Part shown: in pieces, positions 53,822 to 64,000 of the stretch
Numbering within the stretch: position 1 is the stretch's first letter
Layout of the letters: every line of letters begins with the position of its first letter
Source: Paramecium tetraurelia
Taxonomy: Eukaryota > Ciliophora > Oligohymenophorea > Peniculida > Parameciidae
Length of the DNA stretch: 64,000 bases
Assembly: GCF_000165425.1 (NCBI RefSeq)
Contig: NW_001799266.1
Span: forward strand, 1 to 64,000
Direction of reading: 5' to 3'
Notes under the pieces: model-generated
What the model saw: only the letters and a program-made list of their open reading frames with translations
Database searches by the model: none
What the model was told of the DNA's origin: nothing
Made by a program: the position numbers and the translations under genes

Positions 53822-54787
53822 TCACTAGTCTGTAACAATCGAATAAAGAGCCTCTCCAATATGATCAATAATCTTAGGAGTGGTCAATGAATAATGCTCC
53901 TTATTAGATGCCAAGTTAGCAGCTCTTCTAGTCACTACACTACCTAAAATGCATCCCTCTATCTTATCTACTTCCTATTCCTACGACCAGTAAGAATAGA
54001 GTCCAATCAACCCACTCAAAATATCACCCTGACCTCCACATCTCTTTTGAGAACCTTATAAATTAACTGCATATCCCACCTTCCCATTAGTTATAATATC
54101 GTTCTGTCCCTTAGATACAATTATGACATTGTTTAATTTCCTACTCAATTCAGCAATTAACCCTGGATATCCATTCTCAATTCCAATTTATTTATAGTTT
54201 ACATCCTGATCATTTATTACATTAAGTGAATCATAATCAGGCTTTATGTATTGAATATCAAAATATTCTAATAATCTCTTTACTTCCATTGCATTCGGAG
54301 TCAATATAAATTGATCGCTCTTCTCTTAGATGATTGCAATCAATTTATTCGGCTTCTAAGAGATATGCCACAATGCATCTGCATCCAATATTTTGATACT
54401 ATTATTTTTTTGGAATAGATTTTCCAACATCCTGCCTGTTATCTGTTCCCTTCCCAATCCTGGACCTATTACTAATGAATGCATTATCGAAGTAGAGGAC
54501 ACCAATTTATTAACAGCATTCTCTAGCAATACATATTCTCCCTCCTCTAATAAATAAGGATAGACAATGCATTCTGGACTATAACTCTTTATAGGAATGG
54601 CTGCTGATTTAGTACAAAAGATATATGCTAAATCTCCTCCTCCTTTCAATGCGGAAATGGCTGCATAATAGGGAGCACCTGTGTATTCGAATGATCCACC
54701 TATGCTGGCTATCTTGCCATTCTAACCTTTATGGCGTGTCTTATCCAGGAGTGGGATTATCTTAGAGAATGATTTTTATTTAAACAT
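53822..54787 (-). CDS. NAXD: ATP-dependent (S)-NAD(P)H-hydrate dehydratase
   Basis: Metabolite-repair enzyme that dehydrates damaged NAD(P)HX back to NAD(P)H using ATP (ribokinase-like YjeF C-terminal domain). Visible motifs: GKIASIGGSFEYTGAPYYAA, LVIGPGLGRE, ILDADALWHI, FILTPNAMEVKRL, VIIVSKGQNDIIT and the nucleotide-binding CGGQGDILSGLIG with the catalytic Asp. The usual 'TPHxxE' is TPNAMEV here. About 321 aa without intron, as expected for a eukaryotic NAXD lacking a long transit peptide; no epimerase (NAXE) domain is fused. Ends at TGA 53824-53822, 34 bp from the myosin start. Confidence 0.88.
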
Positions 54788-54840
54788 ATTTTAAAATGTG
54801 GATGATTAAAACTTATCGTACCATTTTATAGATAATTATA

Positions 54841-55309
54841 TCAATCTCCACTAGCACAACCTCTGCATCCACACTATTTACATTGTACCAATTTCCCTTC
54901 CTCTAATTTCGCTTTAGGAACCCTACAAATACAGGTTCCACCAAAGTTATGCTGCGATTTAGATATGCAATGCAAACAACACAGTTTTTCATATCCGGTT
55001 TTCTTCCATTTGGCTATTAATGTTGCATCCCCATACTACTCTTATAAACAGAATTCATATAATTCTCTGGTTATCTCCTTTTTGTAATAGTACATTTCGT
55101 ATATATAACGAGATCTTTATATTTATATGAATAATGTACCTCTGATGATGCAATTTGTAAATCTCCCAAAATTATTCTGGTTTCTTCTTATCACTGTATG
55201 CTTGATTCTCTACATCTCGTATTTGATTTCCAATTTCTGTGATTGTTGGTTCAATTAAATCCCATCCCTCAGGTGCTTTCTTAGTTCGAATAGTTTTAAT
55301 TTTAGGCAT
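54841..55309 (-). CDS. BUD31: Splicing factor BUD31 (G10)
   Basis: Core component of activated spliceosomes. 147 aa with the full family pattern: [68 protein letters not shown] and the Cys-rich zinc region [18 protein letters not shown] and [13 protein letters not shown]. One 25-nt intron (55115-55139) falls inside HHQR|SRY. Nearly all conserved Cys are present. It is one of the most secure calls in the window and a good check of the code and intron rules. Confidence 0.95.
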
Positions 55310-55347
55310 TTATATATTAATATATTTATATATATGAAAGTGTAAAT

Positions 55348-56343
55348 TCAAAAGTAGTCATGATTTTAGTCACCTAATGCTTCATATAACATTTCTGTCA
55401 TATTCTAAGTGGGACTATTGAATTCAATTTGTAATTTTGGTTATTTCTTAATTGTGGTTGAATTCCTAAAACTTGGATAGTCACTTGTCTATTTATCAAT
55501 ATCAATTGATTATGATAATGCTGATGAACAATTTCTTTATCTGGAATATTCATGACAAGATAGATTTAGATCTCTTTGATTAAAATTTCGAATCTTCTCC
55601 ATTAATTCTAAATTAACAGAAACTTATAAAATGTCCTTATTCAAAGTACTTTATACTCTCTTCGAACGATCTAAATGATCAAATTAATTAAATACCATTA
55701 ATCTTGGGTTTGAAAGAAGGAGTTGCGTCAGTCTTGAGTCTCTGGATTCTCTCCTTCTTCTTGTCCTCATTCTTATTCATCCTCTAGAAGAAATCTGTTT
55801 GATTGGTTGTTTTAATGATCTTTTACGATACTTTATTGACCATTGGCTTAAACAAATTCTCTTGGCTTATTTAAATCATGGAAGACTCCTTCAATCTATC
55901 GATATGATCAGCCTTAATCTATTAATAATTAATACTTTTTATTACATCCATTTCATTCCTTATTAATACAAGTCATTCTTCTAAGTGTTCTAACTTTTAG
56001 GCTTAAGGATTTTTGGATGAAATGTTGCTTCTTGAATCTCTTCCTATAACTTCCTTTGAATCTACTTCTCCTTCGATTGTTACAATCGCTCATTTTTTAA
56101 TTTTAATTATGATTATTATCTCTCATAAAATTAAATGTGATCTGATTAACTATGTGTTCTCATTAATTAAGGTGATGGACTATGTTATTTTTATCTAGCT
56201 CTTCTTTAATCTTCATCGATCTGAAATCTTGTCAACTATTCCTAAAATTTCACTTTTGTGGTATTTTCAGTCATTATTGATTTCAAATGTTTATCCAACA
56301 TTTAGAGTAATACCTTCCTTGTATTTCTATTTCTCAAATCCAT
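55348..56343 (-). CDS. Charged helical protein, unknown
   Basis: About 317 aa: MDLRNRNTRKVLLQMLDK, a Gln/Lys-rich helix (EEIQEATFHPKILKPKSQ), a 17-nt intron at 55919-55935, then KADHIDRLKESSMIQI, DFFQRMNKNEDKKKERIQ and, after a 25-nt intron (55671-55695), NDRSKRVQSTLNKDIL to YEALGDQNHDYF (TGA 55350-55348). The segments 'TFHPKI' and 'PSFKPKIN' are the kind of repeat seen in many ciliary and centrosomal proteins of protists. No catalytic motif. Function unknown. Confidence 0.65.
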
Positions 56344-56698
56344 TACTGTAATTTTATTATTAATTTTTATTATTACTAAATTTTAATTCTCAATTTTAAG
56401 TAGATATACCAATTTCAATTGTAATAAATATATAAACAAAAATGTAAAAATCAGACAGTTTAGGTTATAGTAATTTCAGGGTTTGGTTAATCGATAAAAA
56501 GCATTCTACAAATTGATCTTATTGATTAATCATCGATTCTTGTAAACTTTAACTACTTTTTAGGAGCTTCAGGACACGACAATTTCTTTGTTTTTGGAGT
56601 TAACAAACAATTATTCATTTATTTTAATTATGAAGAAGAATTATAAAAAAATATAATTTATAAATTAGTGGCGCATGGAATTTACCGCCTTATAAATA
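56344..56698. other. Intergenic spacer
   Basis: 355 bp of AT-rich DNA upstream of the charged-protein gene and downstream of the channel gene, both on the - strand. No gene or repeat recognised. Confidence 0.5.
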
Positions 56699-59600
56699 TC
56701 ACAATTTAGATACACTCTTTACTTTTTATTAGTTTCTGAGTTCAAAGAGATTATCTATTTATTTGAAAAAATTAGATTCATAATTATGAATGACTCCAAC
56801 CAAATCCTATAGAAATTACGCTAACATGGTAAGATTTTAATAAATAATGCGTTTTTCTTTAGCTTGAGTTTAAGTCAAAATAAACATTATAGTTTTACTG
56901 ACATACTTGTATTCATCCAAACTTATAGATTAATCTTTCTTAATGAAACCTTAGCCATTGATTAAATTCTGCGATTCTAAGTAAACTATTTAATTAGTAT
57001 TCGGAGATTGTTCATCCAAAGTTACATTTGCTAGAAGTTCATAATTATTAAAATATACATTTCTTCATTTTCCATGAATGAGTCTCAATATTACTTGGGA
57101 TAAACTTATCATTTTTTATTTGATACATAAGACAACTACTATTTGTATCAATAGATGCCAAATTGATATCGAAATGTTTGGCTAATATTTTTACACTTTC
57201 AGAAAATTAGTTTACACTCTAAAGACATTCCTGGTTCCCTGTATCATATAAAGATCTTAGATTCTAACATATTCTCATATTTGTTAATTAAAACAATCCT
57301 TCAGAATAATCCCAAGGTCCAGCATCTAATTTTTGAAAACTTATTTATCCATCATCAATACCTATGGCATACCATTTGTTATTAATTTAATGAATCATTT
57401 TAAAAAAGGATGAATCTTAGAGTAATTAATAAGTGAAATAGTTCTCGATTAAGTATAAAATTTAAAAGTAATACTTTACATTAGGTTTAGGGAATTTCAA
57501 GATACCCATTAATGAAAATATGATTTTACTCTCCACTTTAAACTTATTCTAAAATTTCAATTCATTAATTCTCTCAAATTTCTTACCAAATGACATTTTA
57601 AAAAATCTGTCTTCTTATTATTTAATGTAAACTTCAGATGCATCTCTCAATACTGCACTCTAAATAAGTAAGTGATGATTAGAAATATTAACATTCTTTT
57701 TTTGAAATATCTCATCCTTCTTAATTTCATTTCTTAAATGAATCATATAATCATTAGCCACCTAATTCATATCCAAACCATCTCCTTATTATTTTACTAC
57801 CCATTCTTAATAATCAATGAAATGCTATTCATAATGTTCTACAATATTGGTTCCTATTTTACGGTCAAATTGTGTATTATGGAATCCAACTGGTTTACGA
57901 CTTGAATTATAATTGGGTAAAAGTTGATTTCTGGATCCTGGCTGACTTATTATTAGATCAGGTTTCTCATCTCTTATCAGATGTTCGGATATACTCCTTT
58001 ACGGATTATAAACCTTTGTAAGTGATTTACTCTTTTTGTCAGTTCTTAATTTCTTCTAAAATTTAATTACATCTGGATTATCATCATTTAAAATAAGAGT
58101 CTTCTTTTTTAATTGATTAGCTGCTGTTTCAGGAGTATATTTAGAATCTACTTGAGTACCAGAAAAGGCATAATTATCTTAATCCTAAGAGATATCATTT
58201 ACTTAAGGAACTTGTTCCTCTGCTTAACGAAGTTGCATTGACACTACTGAAAACACTTCCCAAACTAAACCACCTATTAAAGCCAAAAGAAAAATTGACA
58301 AAAATTCAAAGGAACCAACAAATATCATAGCTGATAACATGTCATCTGTATCATATGTCAATTCAAATACTACCTGATTCCATTCAGCTGCAATGAACAT
58401 CTGCAGCATCATTAAATAAGATCCAGAGAATGATGTAAAGTCTGCATATTTACAATTTCCCCATTGATATTCAAACAAATTAGCATCACATTTAGAATTA
58501 GCATAAGGATTCTCTGGGTTTCTTTAGATCTTACCAAATAGATACATTCCAACACAAGTATATATGAAGAATATCATTTAAACAGGCAACATCAATCTAA
58601 AAATCAATGGTACACATATTATAATTTTATAAAGCAGATTTCTAACAATATCCAAAAATTCTAATCCAGATAAAAAGAAATTTAATATTTTGATTGATCT
58701 AAATGCTCTAAATAATCGAAACACCTTTTATATTTTGGCCAATCTCAACAATCGATTTGCTTTAATTGATTGAACAATGTTTCCAGATACAATATTGAAT
58801 AGGATGTAATCAAATATAATTTGCAAAATTACTAAAGAGATATCAAACACATTCCTAAATTAATTACATTACATACCATCCTTCTTAGAAATATGGTTTA
58901 ATTCCCAATGCAATAATTTTTACTATGCATTCAAGACCGTAAAACACTAAATACACTGTATCGAGCAATGTAAATATATCCAAGATATTCATATCATCAA
59001 TAAAGAAGGCTGTCACAATAAGAACACAATTAGATATTGTTATCACCAACATTCCTATACTAAAAACCTAAAGTCTTTAGCAATTTGTACATTTCCTTCT
59101 ACAAATGTTAACAAGCCCTTGGAATTAAAATAGTCTCTAAAGGATTCCCAACTTTCTAGTGGTTTACTTTCAGGTAATTTGAATATGGAACCATCCTAAA
59201 TTAAGTGAAGAAATTTGTAGAACTCATCAAATTGAACCTTATCACTATTTCTTATTGAATTTTTACTTAAAATCTTAATCAATTAGAGAAAACAAAGTAG
59301 GCATATCTACTTTATTTATGCTATTTGCATAAAACTATTCAATAAATTCTTGAAACTATATGTGTGTCAAAAATCCTTGATCAGTCAAATCCAAAGAGAT
59401 GAAACTTGCCATCATAGCTGATTTTTATTTTATTATATCATTGATTGCTATTTCCATCCTATGTCTTCTAAATCCTTCGTATACAACTGCAAGTGGAATT
59501 GGAGCAAATAGGAAGATAAAGAGTAACAAATAAATTATAAAGAATAGACTATAAAAAGTACCTTGCAACATTGGTGGAATTAGAATATCAGGATAAAAGT

Positions 59601-60399
59601 CTAGAGTTGCCACCATAAACAGCATTGAAAAAAATTTAAAAAAGTCTCCGTAATCCTGAGTCCTCAAATCTACATTTTCCAAACGACCAATCAAATTGAT
59701 GCCTACAAATGAAAATATTGAGATTATGATTAAATAAAGCAAAATTAAAAGGAACAAATCTCGACTTGCCTTCATTATCCCTTTTAAATTTCTTCTTAAA
59801 TCCTTTGAATACATAGGCATTAGCAACGTCCGAAATATTCGACTGAATCTCATGATATTAGGTTCCTTACTATGGATAATAAAATCGATTAAGCACACAT
59901 AGTAGACAATCAATTTAAATTACCTTTTTGGATTAAATGCAAATCTATTTTCCTTTTTAGTCACCAATAATACTATTGTAATTAGTGAGTCAATTCCTAA
60001 AAATGCTAAAATTATGCCTTCTAATATCAATAAATTCTGATTATCCTCCACGTCCTATTCTGGAAATGGCAATTCAAAGAATGTCATTACCTAATAGATA
60101 ATTGATAACAAAAAGAGAAAAGCAATCCAAAATTGATTATTCTCTAAATACCAAAAGAATTTTAGGTATTTTTTGTTGGTTAAATCTATATCGTTTCGAA
60201 TAGTTCTTAAATAATATGCATCATAAATATGTCGAATTGCTTTGTTCATTCTTTGTTATACTGATAATCTCTTTACTATTTTCTAAATTTCAGAGGCTAA
60301 TTAATCATTCTTCTCAAGCAATTTTTGTGAGAATTCTTATAAAGCCATTGATTATCTATAAATAGTAGACTATCTTCTTTTTTTTAAAGGTTTATTCAT
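56699..60399 (-). CDS. Two-pore cation channel (TPC-like) with EF-hands
   Basis: Voltage-gated-like channel with two six-helix domains. Domain I: FWIAFLFLLSIIYQVM (S1), ILAFLGIDSLITIVLLV, a voltage-sensor segment NIMRFSRIFRTLLMP, and pore MLFMVATLDFYPDIL. Linker: two EF-hand-like loops, the second canonical (DQDFNDKVQFDE). Domain II: GMLVITISNCVLIVTAFF, VYLVFYGLECIVKIIAL, S4-like RLAKIQKVFRLFRAFRS, pore MLQMFIAAEWNQVV and LLALIGGLVWEVFS. A long C-terminal region (about 450 aa) of unknown fold follows and includes FDINLASIDTNSSCL and LLANVTLDEQSPNTNQ. Introns of 22, 23 and 22 nt in the domain II half; one more near 57090 is unclear. The EF-hand linker is as in plant TPC1, a vacuolar Ca2+-regulated channel. 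The far C-terminus could be a separate gene. Confidence 0.75.
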
Positions 60400-60747
60400 T
60401 TAATTTAATTATTAGACATAAACATATAATATATAATTTTCATAAAATTCAGTCTAATATTCTAAAATGACTATAAATTAATCAATTCTCATATGTAAAA
60501 TTACAGTCCAACTTTTCAATAGTTTAACAACATTTTTAATATATTGGTGAAATTTAATGCTGAAAGCATACTTAAATTATATAATCAAATTTGATATGCA
60601 TTACTAAGCAGATTAACTCTTTAGATATTCTTATTCAATTGTTCTTTTTCTAATTTATTTTTTTCTTTAAATAGCATAATTTTGATCTAATATTTCTTAA
60701 TTGTATTCTGTTAAAATAAATTAGAAATAATTTAAAATCGAAAATTG
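60400..60747. other. Intergenic spacer between divergent genes
   Basis: 348 bp of AT-rich DNA between the channel start (-) and the coiled-coil gene start (+). It should contain both promoters; nothing else seen. Confidence 0.5.
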
Positions 60748-62785
60748 ATGAAGCCATTTCAAACACCAAACTCATGTCATTCAAGAAAGGGAAGTGCTAA
60801 AGTTAACAGACAGCCATTTGCCATCATTAGCAATTGTCCAGAGTTCTAATAATGTGCCAATTATTTGTAGAGTAAAGTACACGGATTAGAGATGAGAGTA
60901 AAAAACCTTAATAGTCATCATGCAAGTGAAAACAGATCTACTACAGCTTCTAAAACTACCACCAATTTGTCTCCTTTTAATACTCATAAATAATGCAAAA
61001 AATATGGATCTAATAAACAAATTGACACTCAAAGTTATTACGAAACAATCATCAACAAAAGATTAGAAAATATTAGTAAAATTGAATAGTCACCAATAAA
61101 AACAGAGCAATCTGTCAATTAGGACAAGTACTCAGTGCATAGTCTAGTCAGTCATTAAACAAGATTAAATTATAATTGTATTTAGAAAATATAGGCATTA
61201 ACCAAAAGACTCAGACAATTTAAGTTGGTCAAAGATCAGAATCAAGATGAATGTGCTCCATCTTTAGCTAAGATCAAATGCTTTTGTCAAGAATTCTCAA
61301 ATGAGTGTTTCGATTTCTATAGGTGCACCGATCTAATTACCCTGAAATACTTTATTTATTTGCTTCTATAGGAGTTAAACAATAATTCAGAAACATATAG
61401 AGGTAATGACAATCAACATTATGTCTAAGAAATTGAATATTTGAAATCACAATTGGAAAATCAAAATAATGATCAAATGACTTTTAAAGGTCAGATAAAG
61501 TTATAAAAGATGGTGTACGACACTTAAAATCTAATATAAGAGATTGTTAATCAATTTCAAACTCAAAATAATTAAAATGTCTTAACTAATTAAGTTGATA
61601 TCTTGAATAGGTAGATAAAATCATTAAAGGATAATATGGATCAATAACAATTTTTAAAAAGCTCCTTTGGTGTCAATTTAGCCAATTATGAGACTAATGA
61701 AAACAATAATTCTCTTATTAATTAATCTAATTATAAGACAAATGAAGATAGATTTATGACTTAGATGAGTTCCAAATCAAAGTCTCCATATTGTAGAAAT
61801 AATCGAAAAATATAAGTGGAAGGGGATTCATAAAATAACCTTAGATTATTGGAAGAGTAAACAATTATCAATAGATAATTGATGGAAAAGATTTTTGAAT
61901 TGTAATCATCAGATAAATAGAAGTAAGCCATTTAAGAATTACAAGATTAATTAAATGAGAAAAACAAACAAATTATTGATCTTCAAAAAAGTATTAAGAA
62001 TCAAGAATGTTATTCTGAATTAAATTAAAGAATATTAGACATAAGCAGAAATTTAGATAATGTTATTTAATAAAATTCTTAATTGCTTTAAGAAAATGAA
62101 TAACATAAAAATAAAATAGACTCAATGAAGTAATTAGAGTAAAAGTATTATGATTTACTTTAAGAGAATAACAGGTAATGTTAATAAATAAATTCAATCA
62201 TAAATGATAATTGTTAACTGAAAAAGATTTAATAGCAATATGAGGCAGAATGTAAGGGATATCAATAATAAATTTTAAAATTATAGGAGAAGTGTGAAGT
62301 GCTATAAGCCTCTTTATAGGATTAAAATGATTCAAAAATTTTATAATAATAAATTAATGAGTTATTATAATAATAATAAGAGTAAAATAAAATTATTGTA
62401 ATTAAAATTAATAATAAATTAGAGTTTAATCACAGATGAAGCCTTGTATTTGGGACAAATGACCTTGTAAACAAATGATTTGTTATAGAAGCAATAGGGT
62501 GACATCCCTACTTCAATAAGGGTGTTACAAAAGGATTTAAATAACAAGAAAAGTGCTATTCAGCAGAAAATGAAAATTTTATAGCAATTTGGAAATAATA
62601 TGAAGATAAAGCAATGCATTTCGCATAATAGTTCATTCAAAACGAATTCTGATGTGGATCTGTTGGAGAATTTGGAAAATGATGTAATTCCAGTGAAATT
62701 TTAACAATAATCGAATTAACATAGTGATTTAATGATGATGTTGGTGGTGTAATGCCATACAATAGAAAAGATGATTGACTTTTGA
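60748..62785 (+). CDS. Large Gln/Asn-rich coiled-coil protein
   Basis: 670 aa. N-terminus MKPFQTPNSCHSRKGSAK and a Ser/Thr-rich part, then a Cys-containing patch (AKIKCFCQEFSNECFDF) and from about residue 230 a long coiled coil with dense Gln (TAA/TAG), for example IQELQDQLNEKNKQIIDLQ. A 25-nt intron near 62398 joins EQNKII to SLITDEALYLGQMTLQ. The C-terminal part reads PTSIRVLQKDLNNKKSAIQ and ends EKMIDF (TGA 62783). No motor or kinase domain. It looks like a structural, possibly basal-body or cytoskeletal, protein; I cannot name the family. Confidence 0.65.
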
Positions 62786-62958
62786 TAAATAGATATCTAT
62801 ATTTAAAGCTATTTATATAAAAATATAGATATTTAACAATTAAGCGGCGAAGATGAGTGAAATATTGATTAAAATAGTAATGTATTAATAAATAGCACTA
62901 ATAAATATTCATTCCATTATTTTGCATAAAAATAAGATTTAATATTTAAAATATTAAT

Positions 62959-64000
62959 ATGAAACCTAATTCTGAGATTCTTTTATGCTAGATGTATTAG
63001 CTGGGACCAGATAAATGGAATTATGTAGATATTGGTTATACGCATATCAATTCGAAGGTAAGAGGTTTAGAGTAGACAATAATAGAACGAATTGATTTTG
63101 CTGCAGAAGGACACGAGTCAGGAAGTGATAGTTGTTCCAATAAAGTAAGAGAATGAGTTTTGCTTTGATTAAGGTATGGATAAAATTTAAATTGCAATAG
63201 AAGAAGCAATCTAATTCCATTGTGTTTAGGACTATGCCTTGAGTTTTCAGAGTAGAGAAGGTGCAATGGGAGTTTGGACTCGTATTCAAAACATTTTGGT
63301 GGAGAATGAGGCTGAGGATTAAGATTCAATAGCATTGACACCCGTTTCTGAAACAAATTTGGAGACTATTTTGGATACGATGAATAACATGATAGCATAC
63401 GGTTCTCAATCAAAGTAGATGTTGTTGAGTTATTTGATCAATAAGAAAGTAAAAAGTGATATTGAGTGTGTGTTAGGAATATTTCGATAAGCTTATAAAA
63501 TTGTTCCAATAGTTGGAGAAGGACAACAATACCAATCTGTTATAAACAATGTGTTAGATTGTGAAGAATGTATAAATCCATATTGATTGTGATTAGATAG
63601 TTACAGTGGCGGAACATGAATTATTTTAAATAATCCTGAACGATTAGAATTATCTATTTATTTTCGGTGCATTAGAATGTATGTTATTTGTAGATTAAAT
63701 GTTATTAGATGATACTGAGATGAACAAGAAGAATTTCGTGCCCCACCGTTAGTATTTAGAGAAACATGCGTAATTCTTGCAAGTAGTCCAAATTAAGAGT
63801 AAAGAGCGACTTAAAACCATTCATTTCATATATCGGCTGCAGTACTTGCGCGATTGTGGTTTGGCCTACTACATCGACGAGTGCCAGTTGATGTTCATAA
63901 AGATAGTTTTAACGTAATCAAAATCATGATAGATTATAAAGAGTTGTTATGTTGACCTCTTTAAGTACATTGAAAATTCGAAGGATTTTTTGATAGAAGT
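62959..64000 (+). CDS. PPP4R3: Protein phosphatase 4 regulatory subunit 3 (SMEK), 5' part
   Basis: Regulatory subunit that directs protein phosphatase 4. After MKPNSEILLCQMYQLG comes DKWNYVDIGYTHINS, the counterpart of the SMEK 'WDDRGTGHVSS' PH/EVH1-like start. Then follow ELILLQKDTSQEVIVVP, DYALSFQSREGAMGVWTRIQ (human: 'ALSFQEKAGCDEIWEKI') and, in the SMK-1 helical domain, EHELFQIILNDQN, FGALECMLFVDQMLLDD, NFVPHRQYLEKHAQFLQV and TIHFIYRLQYLRDCGLAYY. Introns: 63058-63085 (28 nt), a 31-nt one near 63570 and a 27-nt one near 63910; each corrects a frame or removes a TGA. The coding sequence is still open at position 64000, so the 3' part is missing. G+C is a little higher than upstream. Confidence 0.85.

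Noticed and set aside
63036..63356. 106-codon frame on the - strand
   Set aside because: Antisense to the PPP4R3 exons, whose + strand translation matches a conserved family.

Overview
The window reads as macronuclear DNA of a Paramecium-like ciliate. In almost every gene TAA and TAG are read as glutamine and only TGA is a stop; without that code nearly all genes fall apart into short fragments. The DNA is very AT-rich, spacers between genes are short, and most genes carry GT-AG introns of only 17 to 34 nt, usually ending in TAG. A trichocyst matrix protein gene, specific to this kind of organism, is present. All calls come from reading translations by eye; no database search was run.

Layout. 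Positions 1-9.6 kb look subtelomeric: two decayed copies of a MORN-like (GGGxYxxxGxKxGKW) gene family, two clusters of a 76-85 bp repeat, one island richer in G+C, and no intact gene that I can support. From 9.6 kb to the right edge genes are packed tightly on both strands. 9.6-15.1 kb: alpha/beta hydrolase (-), origin recognition complex subunit 5 (+) and a hybrid histidine kinase (+). 15.1-24.2 kb: coiled-coil and membrane proteins, the trichocyst matrix protein, a phosphatidylinositol phosphate kinase and several unknowns, all +. 24.3-27.8 kb: a tandem pair of WD40 proteins. 27.9-37.9 kb, all -: a very large Cys-rich multi-membrane surface protein, an importin-9/Kap114-like karyopherin and a CEP78-like centrosomal LRR protein. 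37.9-44.9 kb, +: a coiled-coil protein, a broken SF-assemblin gene, a gene-poor 1.4 kb and an ABCC-type transporter. 45-49.3 kb: an unknown membrane protein (+), a protein kinase (-), a low-complexity protein (+), a cAMP-receptor-like GPCR (+) and a SANT/Myb protein (-). 49.6-60.4 kb, all -: a myosin ending in RCC1 repeats, NAD(P)HX dehydratase, the splicing factor BUD31, an unknown charged protein and a two-pore cation channel with EF-hands. 60.7-64 kb, +: a large coiled-coil protein and a PPP4R3/SMEK gene that runs off the window.

The genes form no operon or pathway. Themes are ordinary ciliate cell biology: cilium/basal body (CEP78, SF-assemblin, coiled-coils), secretion (trichocyst), signalling (histidine kinase, PIPK, GPCR, CAMK-like kinase, PP4 subunit) and ion or solute transport (two-pore channel, ABCC). 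The most unusual points are recurrent 17-nt introns, one apparent GC-AG intron, two divergent start codons 6 bp apart, the myosin-RCC1 fusion and a 27-bp tail-to-tail overlap of two coding regions.
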